Assembly: GCF_015706575.1 (NCBI RefSeq)
Contig: NW_024037056.1
Location: 12,723,176-12,787,175, forward strand
DNA length: 64,000 bases
Direction: 5' to 3'
Origin: Patiria miniata
Taxonomy: Eukaryota > Echinodermata > Asteroidea > Valvatida > Asterinidae
A program made the translations under genes and the position numbers. Positions 1 to 19,200 of this stretch are shown piece by piece. The notes under the pieces are model-generated. The model was not told the DNA's origin and ran no database searches. It saw only the letters and a list, made by a program, of their open reading frames with translations. Numbering within the stretch: the stretch's first letter is position 1; the number at the start of each line of letters is the position of its first letter.

Positions 1-1955
1 ATTTTAACGTGTTTGTAGATGGGGTTATGATCGAGAATAAGCTTTATGTGGCCTCTCTGGTCTCCCATAATATTTGCACTAAGTTTAGTCGGGCACCATT
101 TGCAGTCATCAGCCGACATTTGAAGCAAAAAAAACAGGTAAAAAAATAAAAGAAGCCGCGTTGCCGCACCACTTTTTGGGCAAGCTCCATACCAGAAACC
201 GGAGACTCTTTTTGGGGGGCCTTAAATTAAAAATAGCAAAACGAAAATTGAAAATAATGTTAAATGGGACTCGTATGACATAGCCACGGGTCACGCCCAA
301 AGTCTCAAAAATGCTAGCCACATTAGCAATGCCGCAAAAAAACGGGAAAATATTGCTAGTTTATTAGAAAGTTTAGGAAAGAAATTATTTGGGGCTTTGT
401 ATACTCATTCTCACAGAATTGTTATTTACGCATACATGTACATGTTCGCATATCTCATACTTCCCCATGTTATCAATTTACACAATGTACTTGGACATTG
501 CCTTAACCACAGTAACAGTACATTACTGCCCATAATTGCAGTGTTCTTCATCCAACCACTGGGTAATTATTTACTGTCACGTTGTCCCCCAACAAATGTC
601 ATTTTGTTAGGCCCAAGAGAGAGAGACACGTTGTTTGCGCTTCTGCCCCCTGAACACTCCCGGGGCCTTAGTGCTCCTAATTGGTCCGGGCTATTTCTGG
701 GGGTAACGTAATTACTCCGTTAGTACCGTAGGGTAGGGTCGAATCAATCTTAACGAAAAACTGGGTTATATTGGCACAAGGGATAGATGTTTTCTCCATT
801 TTTGCCCGTTGTTTGGTACCCTTGTTAATTCTAATGGAGGTTGTGTGCATTTTAGATTTAGGTCGTTCTTTACTGGGCAAGTATTGGTGGAAGTCAACAA
901 AATGAAGCAATTGCAATGAAATTTGAATGAAACCGGCGAAATTCTTGAATCGATACTTGTACTTTTCAAGAATTTAAAGGTATATCATTTGCAGCATTCC
1001 AAAAAGGAACTGACAAAATTATTGTTGAAAAGCATACTTGGTTTAAAGATAGTAATGGCACTAAACTCCCTGTGAAATTATTCTTTCTGGCAAGCTGTCA
1101 TTTTGAACAACACAATAAAAGGTCATTTCCAAAGATGCGTCTAAGACGCATTTTTGGAAGTTTCCGTTAGTAGCTTGTTTTTAATTCTGCGAAGCCGTGA
1201 ATGGGTGCGCGCAAGCGTTGACACGACGCACACATGCACGCGGTTGCTGTTAGTGGTCGGTTCAAAGCGTGACATCGCGTAGCTGCAATCAACTGAATGA
1301 GAACATGCCCCGGATGCTGATTTCAGGCGCAATTCAAAACATGACTCAGTAACTTTTGAATTGAAATTGAGATCCTAGAATATTGTTTTCTCTGATTTAG
1401 TATTCGCTGGCCTAAAACTTCATCAGGTTAGTTAAGCAATTTTAGATTTTGAGCACTTTTGTTGCTTCAAACGAAAAACAATGCACAAATGACAAATGAT
1501 ATACTCTACCTTTAAAGCGTACAAGAATTTGAAAACAACTTGAAACATGATATCAATTGGTAAATAATCAATCATTGAGATGGAGAATCTGTGGCTCCAT
1601 CCCAGTGTACATTACATTTCAAAGTTAAAGGTCATTGAAGTTAATGACCTTTCAATTCACAATACTGATGGGACATGCATACTACAGGGTGTGAAGTTAG
1701 ACACAAAATCTACTAGGATGATATCAGCTGGCGCAATCAATTTTGAACTGTCAGGCGTGTACACAGAGTGTCGAATTCCCTTACTACATTGTAGAATGCT
1801 GACTTTCATGCACTGTATAAAAAAAAAATTGACTGAAAAGTGAAAACAGTGTATCGTGACGAGGTATTTTGGAGAACAACTGATGCGTCCAATACCCTAG
1901 TGTTGTGGTTAATCGTGGAGAAAGTAGAAGTAGGCACTTCATGAACATGTACTTA
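1..1955. other. Intergenic DNA, no gene recognised
   Basis: AT-rich sequence upstream of Ral. Short open frames on both strands have no recognisable domains, repeats of codon structure or splice context. A degraded relic at about 125-222 resembles the right part of the GGCC-ended MITE found whole at 19360-19723. Nothing else can be supported. Confidence 0.5.
125..222 (+). mobile_element. Relic of GGCC-ended MITE family 1
   Basis: The run reading roughly GCCGCGTTGCCGCAC, then a CCGGAGACTC-like block and a terminal GGGGCCTTAA, follows the same order as the right third of the intact copies at 19360-19723 and 46856-47236. It is diverged and lacks the left end. Confidence 0.35.
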
Positions 1956-2204
1956 GGCCAAAAAAAAAACAGTTCTGCTTCCAGTTTCCCTACCTACCCT
2001 ATTCTGACAGCCCCTACCCTAATTTTTTTATTGGAAAACTGAGGAAAAAAAACACCTAAAAGTATCAATTTCTACCTTTTACCATTGACTACACGAAGAC
2101 GCCTCCATATGATCATACACAAAATAAATTTGCAAAAAATTCCCTACCTACCTACCCTATTTTCGAATGCCATGTAATCAGAAGCAGAAATTAATTTTTT
2201 GGCC
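1956..2204 (+). mobile_element. MITE family 2 (GGCC-ended, Harbinger-like)
   Basis: A 249-bp element starting GGCCAAAAAAAAAACAGTTC and ending in the inverted form of that terminus (GCAGAAA..TTTTTTGGCC). A second copy lies at 54697-54955 with the same internal run of CCCTACCTACCCTA. The flanks are TTA and TAA, close to the 3-bp TWA target duplication of PIF/Harbinger elements. It has no coding capacity. A direct repeat of about 40 bp (TGGAGAAAGTA...CATGTACTTA) lies on both sides, so it sits between two copies of its target region. Confidence 0.65.
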
Positions 2205-2255
2205 TAATCTTGGAGAAAGTACCGGTTTGCTCTTCGTGAACATGTACTTACCGGT

Positions 2256-2962
2256 AGTCTGGTTCCCCGACCTGACAATTTCCCCTGACGTCTACACGTC
2301 TAAATTGTAGGTCAGGCAGCCTCCGTGGCTAAAAATAAACATGACGACATTGACGGCCCTTTTTCAAAGCTCGACTTCACATAAAGCTTTTAATGTTCCG
2401 ATAATGCCATTTTAAAAAATAAATCACTTGCTTCATATATCATACAGTTGTGATATACGTACAGTTTAATACTTCTGTAAAATAAATTGACTAATTTTAA
2501 CCTGGAATCTTCAAAGTTGGACACCCAAACAGCACTGTTAGCAGGCGGAGCCGAATTGAGACCACGCCGCGTTTTGGAAAATGCCGGTAACGGTCGTCAA
2601 ATTCAAACTAGTGCATGACGCAGCAAAAAGTTCGCCCCTCGTATACGATTCGAGTGCAAAATCATCGTTGAATTTCAAGTTTTCTAAATAAAAGCAATGG
2701 ATATTAATTTTTAATAATGGATATTAAAGTTTTTAATAAGCAATTAGCAGTTAATAAAACCTATATTATACTCGGAAATACTCGGACACTATCCGATTGT
2801 CGACGAAATGAATTCGGCAAACTTCGGACAGTTTCGGAAAAAAGGAGGAATTCCTCCCGTTTTAGTCACGTGATGTAAATTGTAATACATTGTATTACCG
2901 GAGGCTACCGGACCTAAGATTCATCAGGAATAGTCGGAATATTTTGGTCTGGGAACCAGACT
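2256..2962. mobile_element. Non-autonomous DNA element with 10-bp flanking repeat
   Basis: The ends are inverted repeats AGTCTGGTTCCC...GGGAACCAGACT, extended by GACC/GGTC. The 10-bp sequence ACTTACCGGT occurs directly before the left end (2246-2255) and one base after the right end (2964-2973). The interior (707 bp total) has no ORF of note. A 9-11 bp target duplication would suit a Mutator-like element, but the superfamily is inference. Terminus-like pieces (GGGAACCAGAC) also occur near 11530 and 25550. Confidence 0.6.
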
Positions 2963-10016
<7,054 letters not shown>

Positions 10017-10450
10017 AAAAGATGTTTTACTCGGTGTGCGTGTGTGTGTCTGTTTGTCATTGTTTTCTACGACGCAAGGTCAAATCTGCTGATATTTTGG
10101 TAAAGTATGGACGGAATCTAATTGGTGAAATTATGATCCAGGATCAAATATTTCACCATATCTAGCAAAACAAAAATGGATGAGCTCAGTTGATTTATAT
10201 TTTAACTGAGATGACTGCTTATGAGTGCTCAAAATTGATCGTGTTAAAATTGATTTTTTCCGAAAAAGTTTTGTCTATTACCGCCCTCTGTAGTTCACCC
10301 GGTAATTAATGTGGCCGTATTATGTTAGAGTAACAAGCCTAATGCTCCTTAAAAACCATCTTCATTGTGGGAACAATGATCACAATTCAAATACCAAGTC
10401 AGTTCACAAGTAACGAAAGATAAACAGTGACAAATGCATGTCTTGTGCTT

Positions 10451-10593
10451 GACATGTGATTGACATGTGATCGACACGTGATTGACATATGATTGACATG
10501 TGATTGACACGTGATCGACATGTGCTTGACATGTGCTTGACATGTACTTTACACGTGATTGACACGTGATCGACATGTGATTGACGTGTGATG
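10451..10593 (+). repeat. 11-bp tandem array of E-box motifs
   Basis: Thirteen contiguous 11-bp units of the form GACAYGTGATY. About four contain CACGTG and most of the others CATGTG, the canonical E-box class bound by bHLH factors. It starts 435 bp after the Ral stop codon. Whether it is transcribed as 3' UTR or acts as DNA is unknown. Confidence 0.85.
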
Positions 10594-12084
10594 GCTTGCA
10601 ATGACTCTGCCACATTGTCTTTCACCACATATTCTATGCAGGTTTGACGTTGCTTGACAAAATATGTAAATATTTATGAACACAAGTCTGAAGTTACATC
10701 TTGTCTCATCCCCCCCCCCCCAACAACACAATTGTTCACTTTGACTTGACGAAACCTCAAAATACGGATGCTACTTTGACATTTTTACCTGATTTGTTCC
10801 GTTCTTGTCAAAATAATCCCGGCGTGAACTGGCTAAGAAAGGGCATATGTAAAAAAAAGCGTGACGTCATTAGGTCTCTAGTCCATAGACGGGAGCAATC
10901 ATTTAGACACTACTACACTGTACATTGTGACCTAACTACCGCAAGGAACAAGACTTGAAAATACGAAAGCAAAAAATATGTTCATTTACTTGGACACCAG
11001 CCATTTTTTGCCGTGCACAAATTTATATCGTCACTGAAAAAAAAAAAAATGTAAAAAAAATTAAATGCTAGAAAATAAAAATGTAACTTAAAACGCTTGT
11101 TTTAGTTGTAAACCTTAAGAGAAAGGTTGCTGTTTATATAAAAGAAGAAACAAAAGTCATTAATTAATTTGTAATTATTTTTAATGTAAATGCCTGCACA
11201 TGTATATTTGTTTGGTTTATTTATGGATCAATGTCCTTTTTTTGGGGTGATTTTTTCGATTGGAGAATTGTGAGCTCAATTATCCAAAAATTTCTTTGTC
11301 GTGTTTTACTGATTAAATGGCTAACCAAGATTTAAAAAAAATCTGCTCATATTTGCATGGTAATTGCATGAATGTACGATAACAAATTTTCAAAATGGCC
11401 GCCGTTTTGCACAGAAGGACTGATACAGAATTACATCTACCTAACTCATTAGATGCTAAATTGTGTTGAATAGTAAAAAAGAAGTCAGGTACCTGCCAGC
11501 CTGCCTTATCTGTTGGTGGCTTATGAAGTCAGGGAACCCAGACAATGATGGCCACCATTTTTTTCAGCCTGCACCCTTAAGATGATGTGATCTACATGTA
11601 TTGCTTGCAAAATAAACATTTATGACCGACTTGCTAAGCTGTGGCATGTTAATATTGTACTGAATTACTCTATAAATGAATGAAAACATTGAAGATGTTT
11701 TTAAAACTTTTTTTTTTTTTAGATAAAAAAATCACTGTTTCAGCTGCAATATCAAGCCAGTTATTTTTCTTTGATTAGAGCAATTAAAATTTGAGTTTGT
11801 GTATCCCAAACTAATTTAAGAATTAGGAAATTGGCCTTTTCGTAATCTGCATGCATTGGTCAACTAATTTTGTTAATGGTTACTCGTACGTAGCTCATGT
11901 TTGCGTTTAGTGCAATAGATCAATGTGCTGATTGTGAATTTTGTAGAAGATTGAGCTGCTTGGCTATAAAAAAAAGTCAACTTCTAAAAATTATCAGATC
12001 AATTCTAGGACTCAAGTCTGTAAAATAAGTAACATCTAAAAACTTTACCATTGCAATGCACAAACCACTGTTTTGCTTATTAGG

Positions 12085-12426
12085 CTTCATATGCAAACAT
12101 ACATTCTGTGCCAAGTAGTCCTTTCGGTCAAAATCAATCAAGTGACTGTTTTCAACAGTTTAGAATTCCCAGCCTACCTAAAGCCGGATTGACTGGCTGT
12201 GACTGTTTATGTAGCTTGATACAGCTTTGCTTTGACTGTGGGTGATTGATAAGCCAGCTGTGCCCACAGTTTGCCTGCTTTGTCTGTTCATGGTCTGTTG
12301 ACTGAATTTGATAAGTCACAGTGCTCGATTGACATATGATCTGACTGCTGGTGACTAAAAGTATAGCAGGGGAAGTGGATGAACATTTTGACTGTCTCTG
12401 ACTGTTTAAATAGCAGGAGGGTTAAA
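12085..12426 (+). repeat. Dispersed repeat R2, copy 1
   Basis: About 340 bp from GCAAACATACATTCTGTGCC to AGCAGGAGGGTTAAAAC, rich in TGACTG. It aligns along its length with 42785-43120 and in part with 46458-46606. No ORF and no clear terminal inverted repeat. Confidence 0.6.
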
Positions 12427-14430
12427 ACAAGGAATAACTTTCAAATGGTCATAGTTGGCTTCTCACAAATGATAAATTTTGAAAAGGAAACTCTTTCCTT
12501 TTTTTTTTTTACTCGCTTCAGGTTTGTTGAAACGGTGCTTGAATTTCTTTGGTGTTGCTTTGGTCTATTGGTTTTGTGTGGTCTTATTTGCTTATTTAGA
12601 AAAATGTGTGCATTTACATTTGTAGAAATATGTAATTAACTATTATAATTTAGATCTTTAGCTTTGCTCTGAACCAGTCGACACTGTTCTATTAATTTCT
12701 ATTAATACTTTTTATTGTATTACAATTGCGTCTCTTCATTTGCGTCTAACAAATGAAAAGTTTCTTTTTAGGTTATTGTCTATAAATATCTTTATGTATA
12801 TCTATATATTTGATCATATTTGCATGATTCTGCACATACACGTACTTGACAATGTGCTATAATTTATATCATTTTCATGTTAAACATGTACTCTATTTTC
12901 TGAAATTTTACTGTGGCTTGCGTGTGTACAGTGAATGGCGCCCTCTGGTGTTTAATACATTTCATTGTCTTGAGTAAAAGTGGGTTCATACTTCAAATGT
13001 GAGTGCGAAACAAACTTGATGTCATTAAATATTTGCAGAAAATTTGTCCAGAGTTGACATGCGTTCAACTTTTTGCGAATACGCAGTGCGAAAACTAGAC
13101 ATAACCGTCATGACGTCAAAAATAGCATTAAAAAATGGGATCTATTTTCAGCATGTTCCAATGCTGCTGTAATTGTTGAAGACTTAAAACAATAGATCTA
13201 GCCATGCACGCTTTTAACATCTACAACTTTAGCAAATGAATTTTGTCATGCAGAGCAGAACAACAGAGGGCGCCCTTCATACATAGCAGTGTTAAAGGGC
13301 CACAAAACATGCTTTAATAGTATATCTTGAATTTGTTTTGCTTGCTCTTGGTGTAAATACTTAGCTATTGTACTGCTCAAATTTTCAAACACAAAATCAC
13401 AAATTTTACCCACAAAGGTGGTTCGCTTGAAATAAATCATGATTTGTCAGAATAATGACTTGAATTACAAAAACCGTGCGTTTTATACTAATGACAAAAC
13501 TCGTTTATCCCTTACCTAATTACATGGGGGACAATGCAGTCCTGATGCAGTTATTGACTTACTTGTAAGTTTGTTTTCTGAGTGGCGTGAACGTTGAAAC
13601 TGCGTAGGTCTCTGCGTCATGTCGACATAAATATTGACAAATAACAACTGAAAACGTAAAAACATGACGTGTAAATAAACCATTGGCTATAATCTGAAAG
13701 CCTTTCCTTTTTTTCACTTGACAAAATTTCATTTTCTGGGTGTTGAGTGTTAATAGACTTGTAAGCGTGTCCTTTGTTTTCCTTATAAATTGCTCAGTAA
13801 CTACAAGATTGTTGTATTTTCAGTAGGTGGACTAGAGCAAGTCTAACAAATATTGACATTGGGTTGGTACTGAAGAAAAGGTAAGGAACTAATGAACGCT
13901 TGTGAGCAAGTCTAGGAATTTTTTTTAAAATTTGAAATGTACGAACTTAAATTGTTTTACAACTGACCTATGGACGAAGAGTGTTACTATGTACTGTGTG
14001 GCACTAAATTTCATACTTTGTCAACGTCGTTGTATGATTTTGAAAGATTTTGATTAAACTTGTATGTACATTATGAAACATTTTGTATGATTTGCACCTA
14101 TAAGAACACATTTTTTGGTAAAAATTATATCTGATGTATATTGCATATCAACCACGGAAGGTTACTAGTAGTTAAACCAGTTTAAGGTGTAGTTAGTTTA
14201 GCTGTGTGGTACATCTAAACCTAGTGTCATGTTAACTAGGATTGAACATATCCTCACACAAGGATAAACATGTAATTTTGTTGTAAGTGTATAATACGAA
14301 GATATTGCCTTTCCTTAGTGGTAGCAGGTCAGAATAAAGTAGCATTGTATAGTTGAAATATTAACTGCAAAGCCTTTGTGTGAGTTATTCTAGCATAGTT
14401 TGTGAAATTAAAAACAAAACCTAGAAGTTT

Positions 14431-15930
14431 GAGAGCGACGTACATTCCGATTTCAGCAGGGTCTTTCGCAAAGGCAAAATGATAGTGCTGTGCATTTTCG
14501 AATAATTTAATATTTGGTTACTCGAGCTTGGATTTGATCGCATATTCGAATATTCAAAAAATGTGCCAATCAAATGTTACATTCATCAGCCTGAATGGCA
14601 CCTGTCCGCAATTCAGCGTACCGGTCACATTGACAATTTCACGTGCGGGTCAATCATGTCGGCAATTGCACGCGCCGGTCAGAAACTGTATGAGCACGCG
14701 CCGGCAGAAATTTGCACGCGCCGTAAAAAAAATGGCCTGCCGATTAGAATCTTCATGTGCCTGTTGAAAATTGACAATGAAATTAAAAGTATTAAGAACA
14801 TCATCAATGTATTTGTAAATCTGCACCAAATTATATCAATTTTTTTTAACATGTTTTTTTTTCTAGTCAAGTTACCCATCTTTTCGTACTACATACTACA
14901 AAAGATCTGCCTTGAAGTTGCAAAACACTCTGGTAGCATCTTGTGTGCAAATGGCTGAAATATCGGAGTTTTCAGAAGTAATATGCAAGGTGTTAAATAC
15001 GCGTGAGGTATGCTCAGAATTTCCTTGGAAGCGCTGCCAAAGTGCCCAAGACTCTTGTTTCGTGTTGTTTATAGCGCCCTCTATCCCCAACTGCAGCTTG
15101 ACCGCGCTCGCTGGGGATGCCGCTCGCGACCGGCTGCAGTACGGGAACAAAAATTCACAATTCAGGCTAGGACCAAGTCTAGCTATAATTTTTAGAAAAG
15201 TTCAATTTCGAGTGAGAGACATTGGCACTTTCACACACAAGTATTTCCTCGTTAAGGCACCATAATACTCTAAGATACATTTGATAAAAATATTTATTTA
15301 CTCTAAAAAAATTAAAGTTACAAGCTATGTCAGCTAGAGAATAAAAATAACTAATATACATTCTTTCAAAATCGCAAGAATTTTTTTCTTTCTAATCTAT
15401 TAGAAAATTATACATGTAGATTTATGGACATCATTTTTTTTGTAATTTTGTCGATGGATTTCCAGATTATTTTGCTATGGATTTGAAATTTTTTGACTTT
15501 AAGTACTATTTCATGGCGTGGATGGGCTAATGCTTATGCGCATGGAAATTTCTATTGTTATGCCACTGATTTTAATAAAAAGTTTCCCTTCGAGGTAAGC
15601 TCATATGGTTTCCGTGAAATAGATGGAGCTCTGTTAGCAGAAAATCGGTGCTTATAGCAGCGCCATGAAATTGAACCCCTGATGACATCTAACTCTTTGA
15701 TTTTTCTTTTGTTTCATACGTCAACATTTCAATACAGAATGTTTAACGCATTGATCATGGCAGTAATTACCCACAATCCTTTGCATTTCCTTCAAAACAA
15801 TTCCTCAGTTAAACGGTCCTTCGATAGGGCAGTGGCTATAATCGAATCTTCCCCCAATTTTTATTTTTTTAAAAATAATTGGTCACTATAGAGGGCACTA
15901 TTGACCCATCTAGCCTACCAAGTGAGGGCG
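14431..15930. other. 3' flank of GCLC copy A, part of the duplication
   Basis: From about 14995 on, blocks match the flank of copy B in the same order: GCCAAAGTGCCCAAGACT (15035 and 36551), GACATTGGCACTTTCA, GAATAAAAATAAC, CAGCGC(C/T)ATGAAATTGAACCC and GTAATTACCCACAATCC. The segment is therefore part of the tandem duplication and includes the GCLC 3' UTR. The part before 14995 has no match. Confidence 0.6.
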
Positions 15931-16154
15931 CTAGACAATCTCCTGGGCAACCTTGACCGAGTTGGGAATGTCATTGGAGGATTTGGACTCCGTGCAGTGG
16001 AACAGCTCGGGGGCAGTCATCTGACCCTTCGTGATTTGGTCGCAGGCCGTGACGAGGTCGTAGTTGATTCTGTCCGTGACGACGGAGTCGTGTTTGTACT
16101 CTGAGTGACTGGTTACGAAATTACGCATCCAGGCCGCCATTGTCTGAAGTTTTC
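15931..16154 (-). CDS. GCLC: GCLC-A exon 14 and stop
   Basis: 224 nt, residues 570-643, [14 protein letters not shown] to SVKVAQEIV, with stop TAG at 15933-15931. The last 160 nt are almost identical to copy B, more than the upstream part of the same exon. Confidence 0.93.
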
Positions 16155-16258
16155 CTAGGAAATAAACAAAATCATAAACAAATATAGAAAAATCAACTCG
16201 ATTTGAAACAAATTCTGTAAAAAGGTGGCCAAAAAGAACATCAGTAATTTCCCCACTC

Positions 16259-16290
<32 letters not shown>

Positions 16291-19200
16291 GGATTTTAGA
16301 AAACAACTGGACAATATTGAATCAATGCTAACTGAACTTTAGAAAACATTTGTACCAGAAACAAAATTCTGTATCCTGGTGGCCAATATGTCACAAAAAA
16401 GACCGTTCACAGAGGTATGACTAAACAAGTGTTTGAATATTTTTTTCCAATCAGATTCAGGGCAAGCCTTACGGGAAAGCAACCCTAAGCTCCGGCATGG
16501 TCTGGTGTCTTTGTTCTCACCCAATTGTGAGCAATGTATTGGTGCTGAGCGTCTCTTACGTAACTATGCAAGAGCTTGCCCTGAATCATGTGATACAGCA
16601 ACAGTGTCTTTGGTCTGGAGAATTCAAAGTTAAAACGTGCCAAGCAATCTGAGCAAGTCAGTGTACAAGATGTTATTCAAATGTAACTCGCAAAGGTATA
16701 GGTTATTCGCAAATGGCTTATTCTCTGAAATGTCCCAGGGTCTTTCACCTCACTTTCCCTCACTCCCCCCCTTTTAGCATTTAGGCCACGCCCACTCACC
16801 CGAGGCCCTATCCGAGATGAGTTTGAGGTAACGCATGATGGTACACCTCGTATCTAGGTCTGTTTCCACGGTCGCCACGTACAGGTTGATGAGGGGGATC
16901 AGGCCTGGGAAATCCCCCTGGCCGTCCCCCAGCGGACCTCCGTTGATGATGGTGTTGATGCTCATGAGGCATTGCTCGTTCTCAATTGGGCAGTCGCAGG
17001 CACCTGGCAACCAAAGGTCAAGCCATACGAGTACATTGATCATCCTCACCAATTTTTGTGTGACATTTTTGGTGGGCGTTTCTCTCACTAGCAATGTTAT
17101 ACAGGGTGAGTAAGAAAAAACGAAACCCAAATGTGTTTTACTGAAGTTCTGCATGTAGCACTTTCAAAATCTAGGATATGAAGCCCAATTCATAAGCATT
17201 CTTGTAGTACAAGAATCATTCAAATTACTCATGGACTTTTCAAGGTGCGGAATTTTAAACACAACCATCGTTTAAAAGTTCTGTCCACTGATCACAAAAA
17301 AAGATACGTGTTATATTGCAGCAAACTAAAACAATTCTCAACAACAACTAAGCAACAACAAATTTTGAATACGCAAGTTCATGCCAAATAAATTGCAAAT
17401 GTAACTTCAAACACGGTCACACATGCTCATCAAGTTTTACTCTACAAAAACAACAAGTTTAAAACCACTAACTGTTTTACGTTTGACTTACAAGATTGTA
17501 GGTCTTTACGGAAGTAGAACTTGGAGTTGAGGATAGCATTGCGTTTCTGTGCCTGCTGCATGTTCAGGTCTACCTAAAGCAAGAAGAAATCATTAAACTA
17601 CTTGTAAGGACTTGTAAGGACTTTGTGGGAACTAGTGAGGACTTGCAAGGCCTTGCGAGGACTTTCTCAGGATTTGTGGGGACTTGATGTGAGGACTTGT
17701 GAGGACTTCTCAGGATTAGTGGGGACTTGTGGGGACTTGGGAACTTTTCAGGATTTGTGGGGACTTGTGGAGACTTGTGAGGACTTGTGAGGACTTGTGA
17801 GGACTTGTGAGGACTTGTGAGGACTTGTGAGGACTTGTGAGATCTTGCAAGGACTTGTGGGACCTTTTGAGGACTTGCAAGGACTTGCGAGGACTTTTTA
17901 GGACTTGCGAGGACTTGTCAAGACTTGGGAGGAATTGTGAGGACTTCTCAGGATTTGTGAGGACTTGTGGAGACTTGTGAGGACTTGTGAGGACTTGTGA
18001 GATCTTGCAAGGACTTGTGGGACCTTTTGAGGACTTGCAAGGACTTGCGAGGACTTTTTAGGACTTGCGAGGACTTGTCAAGACTTGGGAGGATTGTGAG
18101 GACTTCTCAGGATTTGTGAGGACTTGTGGAGACTTGTGAGGACTTGTGAGGACTAATGAGGAATTGTGAGATCTTGCAATGGCTTGTTAGGACTTGTGAG
18201 GACTAATGAGCAATTGTGAGATCTTGCAATGACTTGAGAGGACTTGTGGGACCGTGTGAGGACTTGTGGGACCGTGTGAGGACTTGGGAGGAATTGTGAG
18301 GACTTGTGAGGACTCGACTACAACAGTGAAATTTAGCGGTAGCACCCCGAAGCAATCACCTTTGATAGCTGCATCAGCAAGTTCAGCTTGAAGGTCAGTA
18401 TTGTGCGGGTCAGCAGAACGACAAAGACCACATAGGCTGCGTTCTCAAAGTCTGTCAGCTGGACCTCAATCGGTCGGCATTCCACCCTCCAGCCGATGTT
18501 GGAGTTGACCGGCGGTGGCTTGAACCGCAACGTCTGCCAGTTGGTGGACTGAATGTTCTGGAATTGAAACAACCAATATGAATCAGAGTTGTAAACTCCA
18601 CAGATCACAAAAAAGTTCAGTGTTCTTTCAGCAAAACGAAAGGAAATCACATAGGGATGTGTGTGAGTTGTTTTTTCGTTTTGCTGAAAGAATGCATATC
18701 TTTTTTTGTGATCCGTGGAACCTTAAAACGGTGGTTGTGTTTAAAATTCCGTACCTTGAAAAGTACATGAGTGATTTGAATGATTCCTATATTAAAAGAA
18801 AGCTTGTGAATTGGGCTTTCATATCCTAGATTTTGAAAGTGCTACTTGCAGAACTTCAATCAAACAATAGTCCGGACATTTGGGTTTCGGTGGGTTTTTT
18901 TTACTCACCCTGTAGAATTCATCAGCAGAATTCTATGTCATTCTGCTGTGAAAAAGAGGACGCCTTGAGGTTTTGTTTTTTTAAGACACCAAGTAATTGA
19001 GCGACGTACCTCAAAGTGATCGGAGTCCTTATTGTCATCCAGGCCAATCATCTCAGCAAAGACGGAAATGGTATCTCGGATGAAGAGATGGGCTATGTGC
19101 CGAGCCAGCTGACGATCAATACCTAATGATAATGACAACAAGATTCGGCATCAACTGGAGCGGCAACTTTGCAAACCAAACTGACCAGCTGTCATCAAGT

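Larger units (their letters stand above)
10017..14430 (+). other. RalA: Ral 3' UTR and downstream region
   Basis: No further gene recognised. Candidate AATAAA signals occur near 11074, 11612 and 14333, but which one ends the Ral transcript cannot be decided. The stretch holds the 11-bp E-box array at 10451-10593 and dispersed repeat R2 at 12085-12426. The rest is AT-rich unique DNA. Confidence 0.45.

Noticed and set aside
17600-18314. CRISPR-like array.
   Set aside because: Units are contiguous 10-mers without spacers, in an animal intron.
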